A stretch of DNA of 64,000 nucleotides from Undaria pinnatifida (Eukaryota > Sar > Phaeophyceae > Laminariales > Alariaceae), in the NCBI GenBank assembly GCA_012845835.1, contig JABAKD010000010.1, forward strand, positions 12,609,973-12,673,972, in the 5' to 3' direction. The translations under genes were made by a program, and so were the position numbers. Shown in pieces: positions 23,501-32,555 of this stretch. Each line of letters begins with the position of its first letter. Positions within the stretch are counted from its first letter, which is position 1. Under the pieces are notes generated by a model. That model was not told where the DNA came from. It saw only the letters and a program-made list of their open reading frames with translations, and searched no databases.

Positions 23501-26500
23501 TGACCCACCCGAGGAACGGTCGCGATCGCGGTCTTTGGCACCACTAGCGCCGGCACCACGACCAGCCCCCCCTCCCCTGCCGCCGCCGCCGCGGCCGCCG
23601 CGACCACCGACAGGCTCACGGTCCATCGCGAGCATGCTGCGCTTGACAGGCTTTTCGGGCTTGTCGTCGCCCTTGTGTATTTATTTTTTGCCGTCGGCGT
23701 TGCGTTGCGTTGCGTTGCGTTAGGAGGGCGTGAGGGCGGGCGGCGGGGTCCGTTGGGATCAATATTAAAATTAGGCGTCGCGAGGCCTCCATTCGATTCT
23801 ATATATGATACGTGCACACGGCATGATCTTCGCAAGTCAAGTCGAATCAGGTCAAGTCGCCGCGCGGTCGCGTTGGGCATACCGGTACATGAGTGAATGC
23901 CGGTACATGGGCGGATGTAAGCGTACATAGACGCACCGCTCCGCTCGAAGCTTTCCTCCGAGCGAGTCCCAGTCGATGAGACACCAACAGTGTACTTCGC
24001 TGACGAAAAAAAACTACTGCTACGACTATTAATAACTGTAACACGTAACACGTCGTCCACACTACTACAGTAACTGTAACGCATCGAACCCACCGTTCGA
24101 GTCACATCCGGCGCACGACTATCATATACTGGCACACAAGCGGGATACACAAAAAGACCTACCTCTCGCGCGCCGCGTTCACGGCCGCCTTCTCCCTTGC
24201 CGCTCCGCTCACTCTTGCTTTTCCACGCCTTGTCCTTGTCCTTATCCTTGTCCTTATCCTTATCCTTGTCCTTGTCTTTGACCTTGTCTTTGACCTTGTC
24301 TTTGTCCTTGTCTTTGCCCTTCGCCTTGACCTTAGTCTTGACCTTGTCCTTGTCTTTGCCCTTATCCTTACCCTTATCCTTGACCTTGTCCTTGCTCTTG
24401 GGCTTCTCCGCGGCTCCACCACCCACTGGGACATCGGCGGCTACCTTACTCCCCGCCCCCGCGCCTTTTACACCGGGGGCCTTGGCGTCGGTTTTGGAAG
24501 ACTTCGATGACCCAGCTTTGCCCACCGCCTTGCCGTTCTTCTTGTCGCCTGTTTCACGGACGCTCGAGCTCGTCGAACCCTTGCCGTCCGGCTTGCCGGC
24601 TCCATCATCGACGTTGCCGCCGGCAACGCCCGAGCCCTTATCAGCCTTGGAAGACTTAGATGATTTACTCGAAGACTTGTCCTTCTGTTTCTTTCCCGCC
24701 CTCGGCGACGCCGGTTGGGAGCGAGGCTTCACGTCGTCGTCACCACCACCACCACCAGCGGCGGCAGTGGCGGCGTCGGTGGCGGCAGCGGCAGCTTCGG
24801 CTGGGGCGGCGACAGCAGCGTCTTGTCCGTCCACCGCAGGCTTGTCGGAGTTCGCACCGCCCTCGCCACTGCTCGCACCACCGGCATCGGTGTTTTCTGA
24901 GACAGCTTCTGTTCCGTTCTTGCCATCGCCAACCCCTGAGGCCGGCGTTTCGGTAGGCTTCTTGGACCCGTCGCCATCTGTCACCTTCACTTTCTCCTTC
25001 CCGTCATTGCTTTTTCCTCCAGTGTCATCCTGACCCTTCTTCTTCTGCCCCTTCTTCAACACCTTCCCCTTCTTCTGCACCTTCCCTTTCTTCTGCACAG
25101 GCTCCTTCTTCTCAGGGTCCTTCTCCGGCTTCTTCTGCACCGGCTCCTTCTGCTCCTGTTCCTTTTCTTCTTTATCCTTTTCCTCCTCTTCTTCCTCCTC
25201 TTTCTCCAAGTCTAAGGCGCCTTCCACAGGCGGGTCTTTGGGAGCTCTGACGAGTCCCGCGCTACCGCCAGCCACAACTTGCGCCTCTTTGGCAGGCTCG
25301 CCCTCCTGTCCTTCCAGCATCGGGTCACCCCTGCTCATTTCTTCGGCCGATTTACTCTTGACTTCTTCGACCGAACTAACGTTGTCCTCTGCTCCGACCG
25401 AACTACCACTGCCTTGTTCGACTGAACTACACTTGTCCTCTTGTTCAACCGCATTACCCTTGTCCTCTAGTTCGACCGATTTAGCCGTGTCTTTCTCTTC
25501 GACCGGCTTATCATCATCCATCCTTTTGGCCAACACATCCTTGCCCTCCCCTTCGACAGGCTTGTGCCCGTCATCCGTGCCTGTCACAGGTGAAGCCGCG
25601 GCCTCGACATCGGCGGCCGCCGCGACATCACCACCGACCACGCCATCGGCCGAGGCCGAGGCGCAAGCCGTTTCAGGCTCGAGCAGCTCAATGGCGTCAA
25701 CCGCGCTTTCTCTCATGCCCTCTCCACCCGGGGGCACAGCGTCCACGATGGCATCCCCGTCGACAGGCGCAACAGGGTGTCCTCCGTCTTCGTCCACTTC
25801 CATGGCAGACGACGAGGGCTCAGCGCTGCCATCGCCCGCTTTTTCCGCCAGCATGACTCCATCAACGCCGCTCTCTCGCGCTTCGCCCCCGCCGTCTTGG
25901 GCCTCAGTGGTGCCAGCTTCCCCGCTGGGCTCACCGTCAGCATCCACCCCCTCGTTTTTCCCCTCCTTGTTTTCCTCCTCCGCGTCGTTGGCGTCGCCTC
26001 CTCCTCCGAGCGCGCTCCCTTGGTCCGACGTCGCAAGCGCATCTTTCTCGCCCCCCACACCCGCGTCCGTGACAGCTACCGCGTCGCCAGCCTCTGCTAC
26101 CGCCGCCACTGCTGACACTACCTCCATCGGGGCGGCAACCGTCGCTCCAGCATCGACCTCATCGGCAGTAGCTCCAACGATGCCACCCCCGCCACTGACT
26201 CCTGCCGTGCCAACGGCACTGTCAACAGCAACTGCAAAGTCACGGTCAACGTCCATGCCTTCGAGGGACGTCATTCCACCGTCAACCGCAGATCCGCCCT
26301 CCGCGCATTGCTCTGCCCTGCCCGTCTCGCCACCGCCGTCTAACACCTGAGCGGCGGCGGCGACGGCGGCGGAGGCCTCATCGGCCGGAGAAGGACCACC
26401 GTCGGCAGCAACAGTCTCTACCGCAGAACCTGCCACTGTCGATTCCGCTGCGCCATCTACGTCTGCAGTGTCAGTTTCGGCAGCTTCGGACGGGAAACTA

Positions 26501-29500
26501 CCGCTACCCTCGTCTGCTTCCTCCGCTGCTGCCGCCGCCGCCTCAGCCGCCGCCGCCTCAGCCGCCGCCGCCGCCGCCGCCGCCGCCGCTGCAACCGCCG
26601 CTGCCACCGCCGCCTTCGAAGGCCGACCTCGCCTCTTGCCTCCCCTGGTGGCTGCTGGAGAAGACGCGGGTGACAGGGCAGGTGAGGTCGAGTCCGCGCC
26701 CGCGCCCACCGCTGCCGCCGCCCCCCCTCCTCTCCCGCCCTTTCCCTTCCTGCCGACAGATCGAGCCGGACGAACGCCTCCGCCGTCGGCTTCGACTACG
26801 GGGACAGGATGTTCGACTCCCTCTTGCCTCACCGCCGCCGCCGCCCTAGCTCGGCGGGTGAGCCTTGTCGGCGGGCGGGCCGTCGACGCCGAGTGGGGTG
26901 GGAGCGAATCGCCAAGGTCTTGGAGTCCCTCCGCGTCCGAGCCAGTGGTGGCAGTGGGGGCGGCGTTCGTACCAGCAGCGCTTCCGCGGACGGGTTCCTC
27001 CGCCCCGGTCTCAGTTTCCTGAGTGGCAGCTGAACCGTTGTCGTGGTCGAGAACGCCTCCGCCGCCGGGCAGATGGTCGGCGGCCGTGGCCTCCTGGTGC
27101 TGCTCGTCGTGCTGCTTATGCTCCTGCGTGTGCTTCTGCGGTTGTTGCTGCTTCTGCTTCCCGGAGGTGGAGGGGGTTGCCACCGTTGCGGCTCCTGCAC
27201 CCGCTTCGTCGTCGGCAGCCTTATGGGGAGAGGGGAGGGAGAGAGGAGGGGGCAACGGATGTTGGAGAGTCTACCGGAGGTTGTGGGAGGGGGGGGGGGG
27301 GGGGGGGGGGACAACTCGAATTGTTGTATCTGTCCAGTCCTCATGCTATGGACGAAGCCCGGTGATATTTTCACGCAAGGCGGTATGGGTATTTACGAGG
27401 GAGGCGGAGGGGTATAACTAGAATATAGGGCCCAGACAACAGACACAGGCCACCCTCTTGCAGGTCTCTGTACCATAAATAGGCAGGTTCCACAATGGTC
27501 ACTCATTTGCAGTAGAGAAGCTTTTGTATTAATCCCACTAGCCACGCATAGAACTGAGCGCAAAATCCATGGAGCAATTGCATACTCCCCATTGCGTTTC
27601 AAAAAGTCGAAATAAAGTAAAAAAATGAACTTCAAAACTCGAGAAAGAATAAACAAAAGGTAGTCAAAACTGAGCGAACGAGCCGTTGCCACAAAAGCTT
27701 CAACATGGAAAATGCCGATATACGCACGTGCACGTTTGTTAACACGTACCATTTTTATTTTATTTTTTTCGCACACTTCTACTCTCCAGCTTCTGGACAA
27801 ACAAGCCGTGGTCAGGTGTCGTTCCTTCTCCCCCCCGGTTCTTGCCTTCAATTTTTATCGCGCATAGGGTTCAGCAATCCCACTGCTCGTCGATTTTTCA
27901 TCGAGTGTTGCCAACTCGCTCTCGCGTTTTCCGCAAGTCAATTTGTGCGCAAGAAAAAGTCCACGAATTTACACGAGTATGCAGTCGGGGGGGACCCGAA
28001 CTCACGAAACTGGCCCATACCAGGCTCGAGGATAACCTGATACGCCACCGCGGCGACCGGTTACCATACCATCATATGGCAAGTTGTTCGTACACTACAG
28101 TACGCGACAGCACTTACGAATTTGGCAGTCAAGAATTTCAGGTTCGAGTATCAGACGAATATAAGAACATGGCCCATTTTGTATTAAAAATAGTGGGGGA
28201 CACACCCTGCCTTGCATGAGGATTTCAGCCTGCGACAGAATTAAGAGATTCTTGACCTGTGTCGCATACCGTCCACGATTATTTTGCCCCTGTTCCGCCC
28301 AAATCACAATGACAACACACCCACCCGCAGCTCTTAGAGCTACAGCAATAATAGCATGTTGCCGTCGAGCATTCATCACAAGAACAGAAATGCCACCAAT
28401 CACAGCACACTCAGACCTCAAAGCATCAAAGCACACGTAGTGCGAAGCTGCTGCGTGACAATGCATTCAAGTATGGTACGAGTAGTCAGAGTTGGCGAGC
28501 TCAGGTACTAGTATCATCATGGTGTTTATGTCGTCGAACATTTACCGCTCGCTTTTCCCCCCAAATTTTCAATGTGTCCCCTTGTTTTAGACAAACGAGT
28601 GCGAGGGCGGTTTAGGTTACCAGTGGTGCGTACAGCAGTACACGTTATTTACGCATTTATCTGCTTCACATGTACAGAAGTACACGTCCATTTACGCATA
28701 CATCTGCTTCCGCTCAAATCACACAACAAGCTCACCCAGCTCCTGAGCTAGCATGTTTTGTCATAGCACAGCACAGCACAGCGCAATCAACACAGCACAA
28801 CTGAGCAAATCACGTAGCACGTGCCCATCATAGAGCAACACTGCAAGCAAAAGCAGACAGGGTTTTGCCGACACCCACCATGTCGTTAAGCATCTTCTAC
28901 AGCTCGCTGCGTTTTCAAGGCGAAAGAATGCTTCGTTATCTGCCCACCCAAAAATGCATACCATCACAGGCAGCAATGCATTAACAATAGCTGGTGATGC
29001 GCGATAGACACGCCTTTATTTCGAACTCGCTAAAAGATACAATACTACTGTTCTCTCCGCGTCGTTTCTCATTCGTACTGATGAATGGGATTCATGCGTG
29101 AATGCCATGTACGGGTCACTTGCCTCGAGCGTGGAGCTCTTCGCATTTGCAAGTCGTAAGTTGCTCCACATCCACGGAGCTATGTCCGCTTCACGTTTAT
29201 TCCATTTGAGCTATATACGTAGCGTAGCTTTTACGTCGTGCGGAGGAGGCAAAGGGGGAGGGCGGGGGGTGCCGCCCGCCGAGCGAAAAGTATTTTGCAC
29301 ATACGATCACATCGTTTCATACGTTGGTAGACTACAGCAGTACACGGTTACCGTTTATGACAGCGTATAACACCCCCCACAACACCCCCCCCTGGGATGA
29401 AATGCTGAGCCGGTTTCCTCCGAAACCAGCGCGGCACGAATAACAACGGTGGCGGCTTTGGGAGGATGTCGTCCAGATCTTTCCATAGAAGACGTGTCGC

Positions 29501-32500
29501 TCGGCGTTTAGACTCTACCGGTCGTCGAGAAATCGGCATACGAAACGCGTCCGAGGGGGTGTGCTATACACCGTCACACACGGTATATTGCACCTGTTTC
29601 GTCTGCCCAAATCACAATACAAACACACCCATCCACAGCATGCACCAGTGTGGACCTGGCACATCGTAGGCTGACTTCCGATTTCACTTTTATATGTTTC
29701 TGGAGGAGGCATGAATTGCGTCAGCTGTGATGTATGCGTGTACCACTTTTGGTTTGTGTTTTTCCCTGGGGCATTCCTCAGCTCCAGAGTGACTGGAGCC
29801 TGTCCTGTGACCACGGACTTGATTATGCGAGTTAATGTGAGAACAACAACACAGCTTTTAGAGCTACAGCAGAAGCAGCATGTTGCCGTCGAGCATATGT
29901 ATCACAAGGGCAGAACAGTGTAGTACACAGCACACTCAGTCCTTAAAGCATCACATTATGCAAGGTATTATGTACCGGTTTGTACGTGTACTGCTGTGCA
30001 ATCGTCATTTTGCTTTCTTCATTGATTGTCCTCTCTCGGTCCTCTCGTGTGTTTTTTTCGCAAATTACAACTCTACTTCCGATCAGAACGTGGCATCGCC
30101 AGCCAACACACCGCACACCACAGGGCAATCAGCTCTGCACAAGTGGCTCTTGGCATTATTAAATCGCTGGTTGCACCAATCATGGGCCCCTTTTGTCTGC
30201 CCCCTTCGCTTTTTGTTGTATATCTCCTTGCGCGAGCGTAGCGGGCGGCGTTTTTTATACGATACTCCTAACAGCGCTCCCACGTACTGCCTCTACTGCC
30301 GCCCTGTGAAAAGCGCGACGACAGAAAACAGGTCGGAATGGAACACCCAGCGGAGGCGAGTTCTGCGCTGTGTGCGTGGATCGGAGCAAAAGAACAAAAA
30401 ATAAAAGTGTTTTGTGTGTTCGTTTCGCGTGTTCCGTGATGCAAACACACATGGCGCGGCGATGTGATGAAATTAGATTCGCGTCAGATTCACGTCAAGG
30501 CGGTGGAACGTTTCATGACGAGGTGGCCCAGGGGCGAGGTGGAAAAGGGCTGGCTACGGCATGCAAACGAGGACGCCAAGAAGGGCGAGAAGGAGAAGGT
30601 ACATAGGGTGCGGGGGGCGGGGAGGGCAGCCGAACTGATACCGCTGTCGATGAAAGCAGAAAAGAACTGGCCGATCGTCTAGCAAGGCGCCAATGTGACC
30701 TAACATATGGAACCTGTGTTATGTCATATTATCTATTTGCTACCCCGGAAAGAGTGCTACGTTTTCTTCTGTGCGGCCTGTTTTCGGCTGTTTTGACTTT
30801 TTTATTTTTGGTTGGGGCGACAGCGGCAGCACTGAATTCGGAGGCCGCTGAACACGGGAATAGGAAGTAGTTGGCAGACCGTGTGGCTAGCAAGCAGGCT
30901 TATCTAGGTAACAGAGTGCTGGAAAACCATGCTGCTCACGCTTCACCTCTGTGGTCTGCGGTACGAGAACGAGCAATTTGGTTTTCGCTTGGTTTTTATT
31001 TTTCACTCTTTCTTTCGTTCAGCCGCTATCTGCCTCTCCTTTCCTTCCTTCTTCGCGTTGATAGTGATCCACCACACTCGTCCAACGCCTACGCGGCACA
31101 CGAGAGAGAGGACATCCACGAGAGAGGGTTCATTTGTATCGTTTTTCTCCTTGCGTATTTCTTTCATTACTTTGTTTAATGTCCCGTTCCAGCAGTCCTC
31201 CTGTTTTTCTCCGTCTTTATCTTATCCCAATGATTGTAGTTTCTGCTGTGGGATGTTTTTCGCTCTGTTACACGTACCCGGTACGCTGACATTGGACATT
31301 TCATTTGGTTTCCCCTGTTCATTTGCGATCATTTGTGAATGAACTGCTGTAGGGTGTCCTACTGATGTTGGGTGGAAAGAACCGGTTGAAAATGAAGACA
31401 ACAACAACCCCCCCTGCTGGCGAGTTAGTCATGTTGCTTCGTTTTCTTTTTGCCTCGTTTTTTCCAGTCTTGAGTTTTGGTTCTCCCTTTCCCGTCTATT
31501 ATTTGGTTTCCATGGTGGCATGCGGTGCACAGGTACTGCCTGTACCTGGTGGTCGGTTTCAGCTGCGAGTCTATTAACGCCTTTACAACTGGAAACCCGT
31601 TTGGGGGGATTTATAGAAGACAAAATACTTGGAATTAGTACAGCGAGGGTCTTGGGGCTCTAAATGGTTACCTGTGTACCAGTAAGGGCCTGATACGTAC
31701 GCTGGTACGCTGACTTCCGACTCCACATTTTTTGCAAATTGTCTCTTGTTGCGGCGGTGTACGGCTTGCTCCAGCAAAGCTACCAGGTATGATGTACGCG
31801 TACGAGTACGACCACTTTTGGTATGTTTTCTTATTCCTTGGGGTTTTTGCCACCCCAGAGTCCAAAGTGGCTGGAGCCTGTTCTGTGCCCACGAACTCGA
31901 CTATGCGAGTTAGTGCGAGAACAACAACAACAACAACAACAGCAACTATCAGCTGTCCCGCTGTTTCCCTTCCAATGCAAGTTGACGAAAACTAGAAGGG
32001 TGCCAGAGGCCAGAGGCAAAGAGTTCAGGGTCCAACGCAGGATACACATCGTTGCAACCAAAAGGCCCAACCTAAGGGTCATGACAGCAGTCGAAAAAGG
32101 TTACGGCGTACAGAAGTTGTCATGAGAACAGGCCTGTCGGGCCCCATACCAAAGCATTTCAATGCAAAATAATCGAAAATGCTTGCATTACTGCTGTAAA
32201 ACAATGGCAACACAAACAACCCGCGCAAAGACTGGTATTTTGAAACATCCTCCCAACTCCCAACAGGGAGCGCGGGGCACACGGGAAGGGGGAATGCATG
32301 GGGAAAGTTGCGGATCGAGCAGGCGAAAAAAAATGGGCAAAGACTGAAGAGAGAGTGGGTCCATTACCTTGTTGCCCTGTCCCTGCCCACCCACCATACG
32401 ATTGGTGCACTCACCGATGGGATCTTGGCGCATCCGGCATACTGCCCGTCTTTGGCGAGCTCGTTCCCTCCAGTCACCTCGCCCGCACTGGCGTCATGGG

Positions 32501-32555
32501 AGGAGCTGCCGCACGCGCCGTCCACATCGTTCACGGGGAGGACTTCCGGGTCCAT
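4799..32555 (-). CDS. Gene 1: giant low-complexity AT-hook/RGG/polyQ protein
   Basis: Ten-exon model on the minus strand, joined in order: 32555-32415, 27219-24163, 23671-23303, 22978-21293, 20760-20671, 20418-20290, 15337-15263, 12210-10752, 9364-6866, 5104-4799. All nine introns have GT donors and AG acceptors and all are phase 0, which supports one continuous gene. The product is about 3270 residues and almost wholly disordered: acidic/Ala-rich region with an AT-hook near residue 240, Lys-Asp dipeptide tract near 990-1045, RS-like and RGG blocks (1067-1750), Gly-Pro block (about 2000-2090), polyGln, a 24-residue Tyr/Arg repeat (about 2415-2645) and a long polyGln stretch (about 2845-2925). 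No enzymatic domain is visible. Composition suggests a nuclear, RNA- or chromatin-associated condensate-forming protein; that is inference. One base must be dropped in a 17-C run (10818-10834) to keep the frame. Two or more adjacent genes are a less likely alternative. Confidence 0.66.
5105..6865 (-). other. Gene 1 intron 9
   Basis: 1.76 kb between exons 9 and 10. A 147-codon plus-strand ORF (5291-5734) has no recognised domain or splice support. Otherwise nothing identified. Confidence 0.5.
6866..9364 (-). CDS. Gene 1 exon 9: 24-residue repeats and long polyGln
   Basis: Acceptor TTTACAG, then [18 protein letters not shown], which runs in frame through the internal ATG at 9268. It holds about nine tandem copies of a 24-residue unit (about 8440-9130; consensus [19 protein letters not shown] followed by YQP), a Gly-rich linker, polyGln with interspersed Pro (about 7600-7830), and a Ser/Ala/Gln/Tyr prion-like tail, ending QQQQYLQ before GTGAGG. 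Length 2499 nt, phase 0. Confidence 0.75.
8440..9130 (-). repeat. 72-bp coding minisatellite in gene 1 exon 9
   Basis: About nine imperfect tandem units of 72 bp encode the 24-residue Tyr/Arg/Gly repeat. The frame is kept in all copies. Most changes fall in the last third of the unit. Confidence 0.85.
9365..10751 (-). other. Gene 1 intron 8
   Basis: 1.39 kb. Contains a CTG run (9739-9765) and a tract repeating CATTTCTATCGTAG-type units (9950-10065). No gene seen. Confidence 0.5.
10752..12210 (-). CDS. Gene 1 exon 8: Gly-Pro and polyGln block with apparent frameshift
   Basis: Acceptor AACCTAG, then [16 protein letters not shown]. It continues through a collagen-like Gly-Pro block (about 11500-11760), Gln/His repeats (about 11265-11410) and GRGG-rich sequence. 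Read as given, the frame ends at a TGA (10807-10809) just after a run of 17 C on the plus strand (10818-10834). One base fewer in that run leads to [20 protein letters not shown] and a GTGAGT donor at 10751 in phase 0, as every other intron of the gene requires. A homopolymer sequencing or assembly error is likely; a real frameshift or a gene end here is possible. Confidence 0.6.
13715..14699. mobile_element. TA-flanked pogo/Tc1-mariner-like MITE
   Basis: Terminal inverted repeats begin CAGTCAAACCCCGCTTAAAG and extend 25 bp (to ...ACGCA). Each end is flanked by TA (13713-13714 and 14700-14701), the target duplication of Tc1/mariner-type elements. The interior of 985 bp has no transposase, only an (A)n run, a (CAG)n run near 14490-14523 and subterminal GTCTTTAA motifs, so the element is non-autonomous. 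It sits in gene 1 intron 7. Confidence 0.8.
15263..15337 (-). CDS. Gene 1 exon 7 (25 codons)
   Basis: 75 nt micro-exon: acceptor GGCTGCAG, then [18 protein letters not shown] and GYDPGMQ, donor GTAAGG. Phase 0 on both sides and placed between exons 6 and 8, so it fits the model. It lies between two large introns filled with mobile-element remnants. Confidence 0.5.
15867..16588. mobile_element. Foldback (hairpin) element with nested inverted repeats
   Basis: Outer ends TACAAGCTGGGCTGGCC and its near-complement GGCCGGCCCAGCTTGTA form inverted termini. An inner pair of about 70 bp (about 16299-16367 and 16456-16523) is almost perfectly complementary and centred near 16410. No ORF. It lies in gene 1 intron 6. 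Confidence 0.75.
16945..17195 (+). repeat. Tandem duplication, unit about 124 bp
   Basis: The two units share GTCAATA, AGTACCGTACA/GGTACCGTACA, GTACATGGAACGATA and TGTGCGCTACGA/CGTGCGCTACTG in the same order. Confidence 0.65.
19305..19720 (+). repeat. (GGTA)n microsatellite, about 420 bp
   Basis: Almost uninterrupted TAGG/GGTA tetranucleotides with scattered GGTC, GGTG and AAGT variants, most uniform at 19510-19720. The minus-strand reading (Pro-Thr-Tyr-Leu)n is a repeat artefact. In gene 1 intron 6. Confidence 0.95.
20290..20418 (-). CDS. Gene 1 exon 6
   Basis: 129 nt, phase 0. Acceptor CCGCGCAG, then [18 protein letters not shown], a Ser/Arg/Pro stretch and a short polyGln, then donor GTGAGA. 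Confidence 0.55.
20671..20760 (-). CDS. Gene 1 exon 5
   Basis: 90 nt, phase 0 both ends. Acceptor GGTGACAG, codons for [17 protein letters not shown] and GLGVRDQ, donor GTCGGT. Chosen over the two other open frames because it matches the phase of its neighbours and their Tyr/Asp/Pro-rich composition. Confidence 0.55.
21293..22978 (-). CDS. Gene 1 exon 4: RS-like and RGG-rich block
   Basis: Acceptor CCTCACAG, then [19 protein letters not shown], a charged stretch, and [18 protein letters not shown], followed by about 480 residues dominated by Gly, Arg, Asp and Pro with many RGG/RGRGG motifs typical of RNA-binding disordered regions. It ends GRRRQ before GTGAGA. Length 1686 nt, phase 0 both ends. 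The GTG at 22837 is internal, since coding continues upstream to the acceptor. Confidence 0.75.
23303..23671 (-). CDS. Gene 1 exon 3: basic RGG block
   Basis: Acceptor ACACAAG, then codons for [14 protein letters not shown], a Gly/Arg-rich run, and [15 protein letters not shown], ending GPRDQR before GTGAGT. Length 369 nt, phase 0 on both sides. The short conserved-looking segment [19 protein letters not shown] is one of the few non-repetitive parts of the protein. Confidence 0.72.
24163..27219 (-). CDS. Gene 1 exon 2: acidic/Ala-rich AT-hook region
   Basis: A 3057 nt exon, open throughout. The acceptor (polypyrimidine, then CATAAG) precedes codons for AADDEAGAG. The open frame continues upstream only through a TTG before a stop, with no ATG there, so an upstream exon is required. 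It encodes polyGln, a basic AT-hook (KRRGRPSK, about 26613-26642), polyAla, long Ala/Val/Asp/Glu stretches, imperfect SVE(E/L)ED-type repeats (about 25330-25520), Glu/Lys-rich runs, and a Lys-Asp dipeptide tract (about 24230-24400). It ends RERGARE before GTAGGT. No globular domain is recognised. Confidence 0.75.
27987..28060 (-). repeat. tRNA-derived SINE-like sequence
   Basis: The minus strand reads GCGGTGGCGTATCAGG (A-box like), then CTCGAGCCTGGTATGGG and GAGTTCGGGTCCC (B-box like). The arms do not close as a tRNA. Confidence 0.4.
28280..28435 (+). repeat. Dispersed repeat family R1, internally deleted copy
   Basis: Shares GCCCAAATCACAAT and ACACACCCA with 29608-29632, then CTTTTAGAGCTACAGCA-like and GCATGTTGCCGTCGAGCAT with 29850-29900, but lacks the middle. 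Confidence 0.65.
28628..28718 (+). repeat. Tandem duplication, unit about 43 bp
   Basis: Two units of ACAG(C/A)AGTACACGT, ATTTACGCAT and ATCTGCTTC. Confidence 0.6.
29590..29960 (+). repeat. Dispersed repeat family R1, long copy
   Basis: Shares TGGACCTGGCACATCGTAGG, ACCACTTTTGGTTTGTG, GACTGGAGCCTGTCCTGTG and ATTATGCGAGTTAATGTGAG with copies at 31680-31950 (plus) and 61080-61300 (minus). Confidence 0.8.
30488..30598 (+). other. Exon-like sequence on the strand opposite gene 1
   Basis: An acceptor (GCGTCAG) and a donor (GAGAAG|GTACAT) frame 37 open codons, [20 protein letters not shown] then [17 protein letters not shown], phase 0 both sides. It looks coding but has no partner exon and no recognised family. 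Possible gene relic or nested gene. Confidence 0.3.
31575..31672 (+). repeat. Dispersed repeat family R2, copy 1
   Basis: AACGCCTTTACAACTGGAAA, CTTGGAATTAGTAC and GGGGCTCTAAA match 62635-62730. Confidence 0.7.
31680..31950 (+). repeat. Dispersed repeat family R1, diverged copy
   Basis: Shares GCTGACTTCCGA, ACCACTTTTGGTATGTT, AGTGGCTGGAGCCTGT and ACTATGCGAGTTAGTG with 29590-29960, followed by a CAA run. Confidence 0.7.
32415..32555 (-). CDS. Gene 1 exon 1 (start codon exon)
   Basis: Opens with ATG in a good context (GACCCATGG) and encodes 47 residues beginning [14 protein letters not shown] and ending AKIPS before a consensus GTGAGT donor. It is phase 0 at its 3' end, matching the phase 0 acceptor of the next exon at 27219. 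The coding look (balanced acidic and small residues, no stop) plus the donor make it the best first exon. Its link across a 5.2 kb intron is inferred. Confidence 0.6.

Larger units (their letters stand above)
27220..32414 (-). other. Gene 1 intron 1, rich in dispersed repeats
   Basis: 5.2 kb with a G/C homopolymer next to the acceptor (27287-27310), repeat-family members at 28280, 29590 and 31680, a SINE-like sequence at 27987 and a possible plus-strand exon at 30488. Confidence 0.5.

Noticed and set aside
25238-26350. Ser/Pro/Ala-rich plus-strand ORF
   Set aside because: Antisense shadow of gene 1 exon 2.
27953-28090. CRISPR-like or other prokaryotic feature
   Set aside because: The window is clearly eukaryotic, and its repeats are tandem or mobile-element derived without regular spacers.
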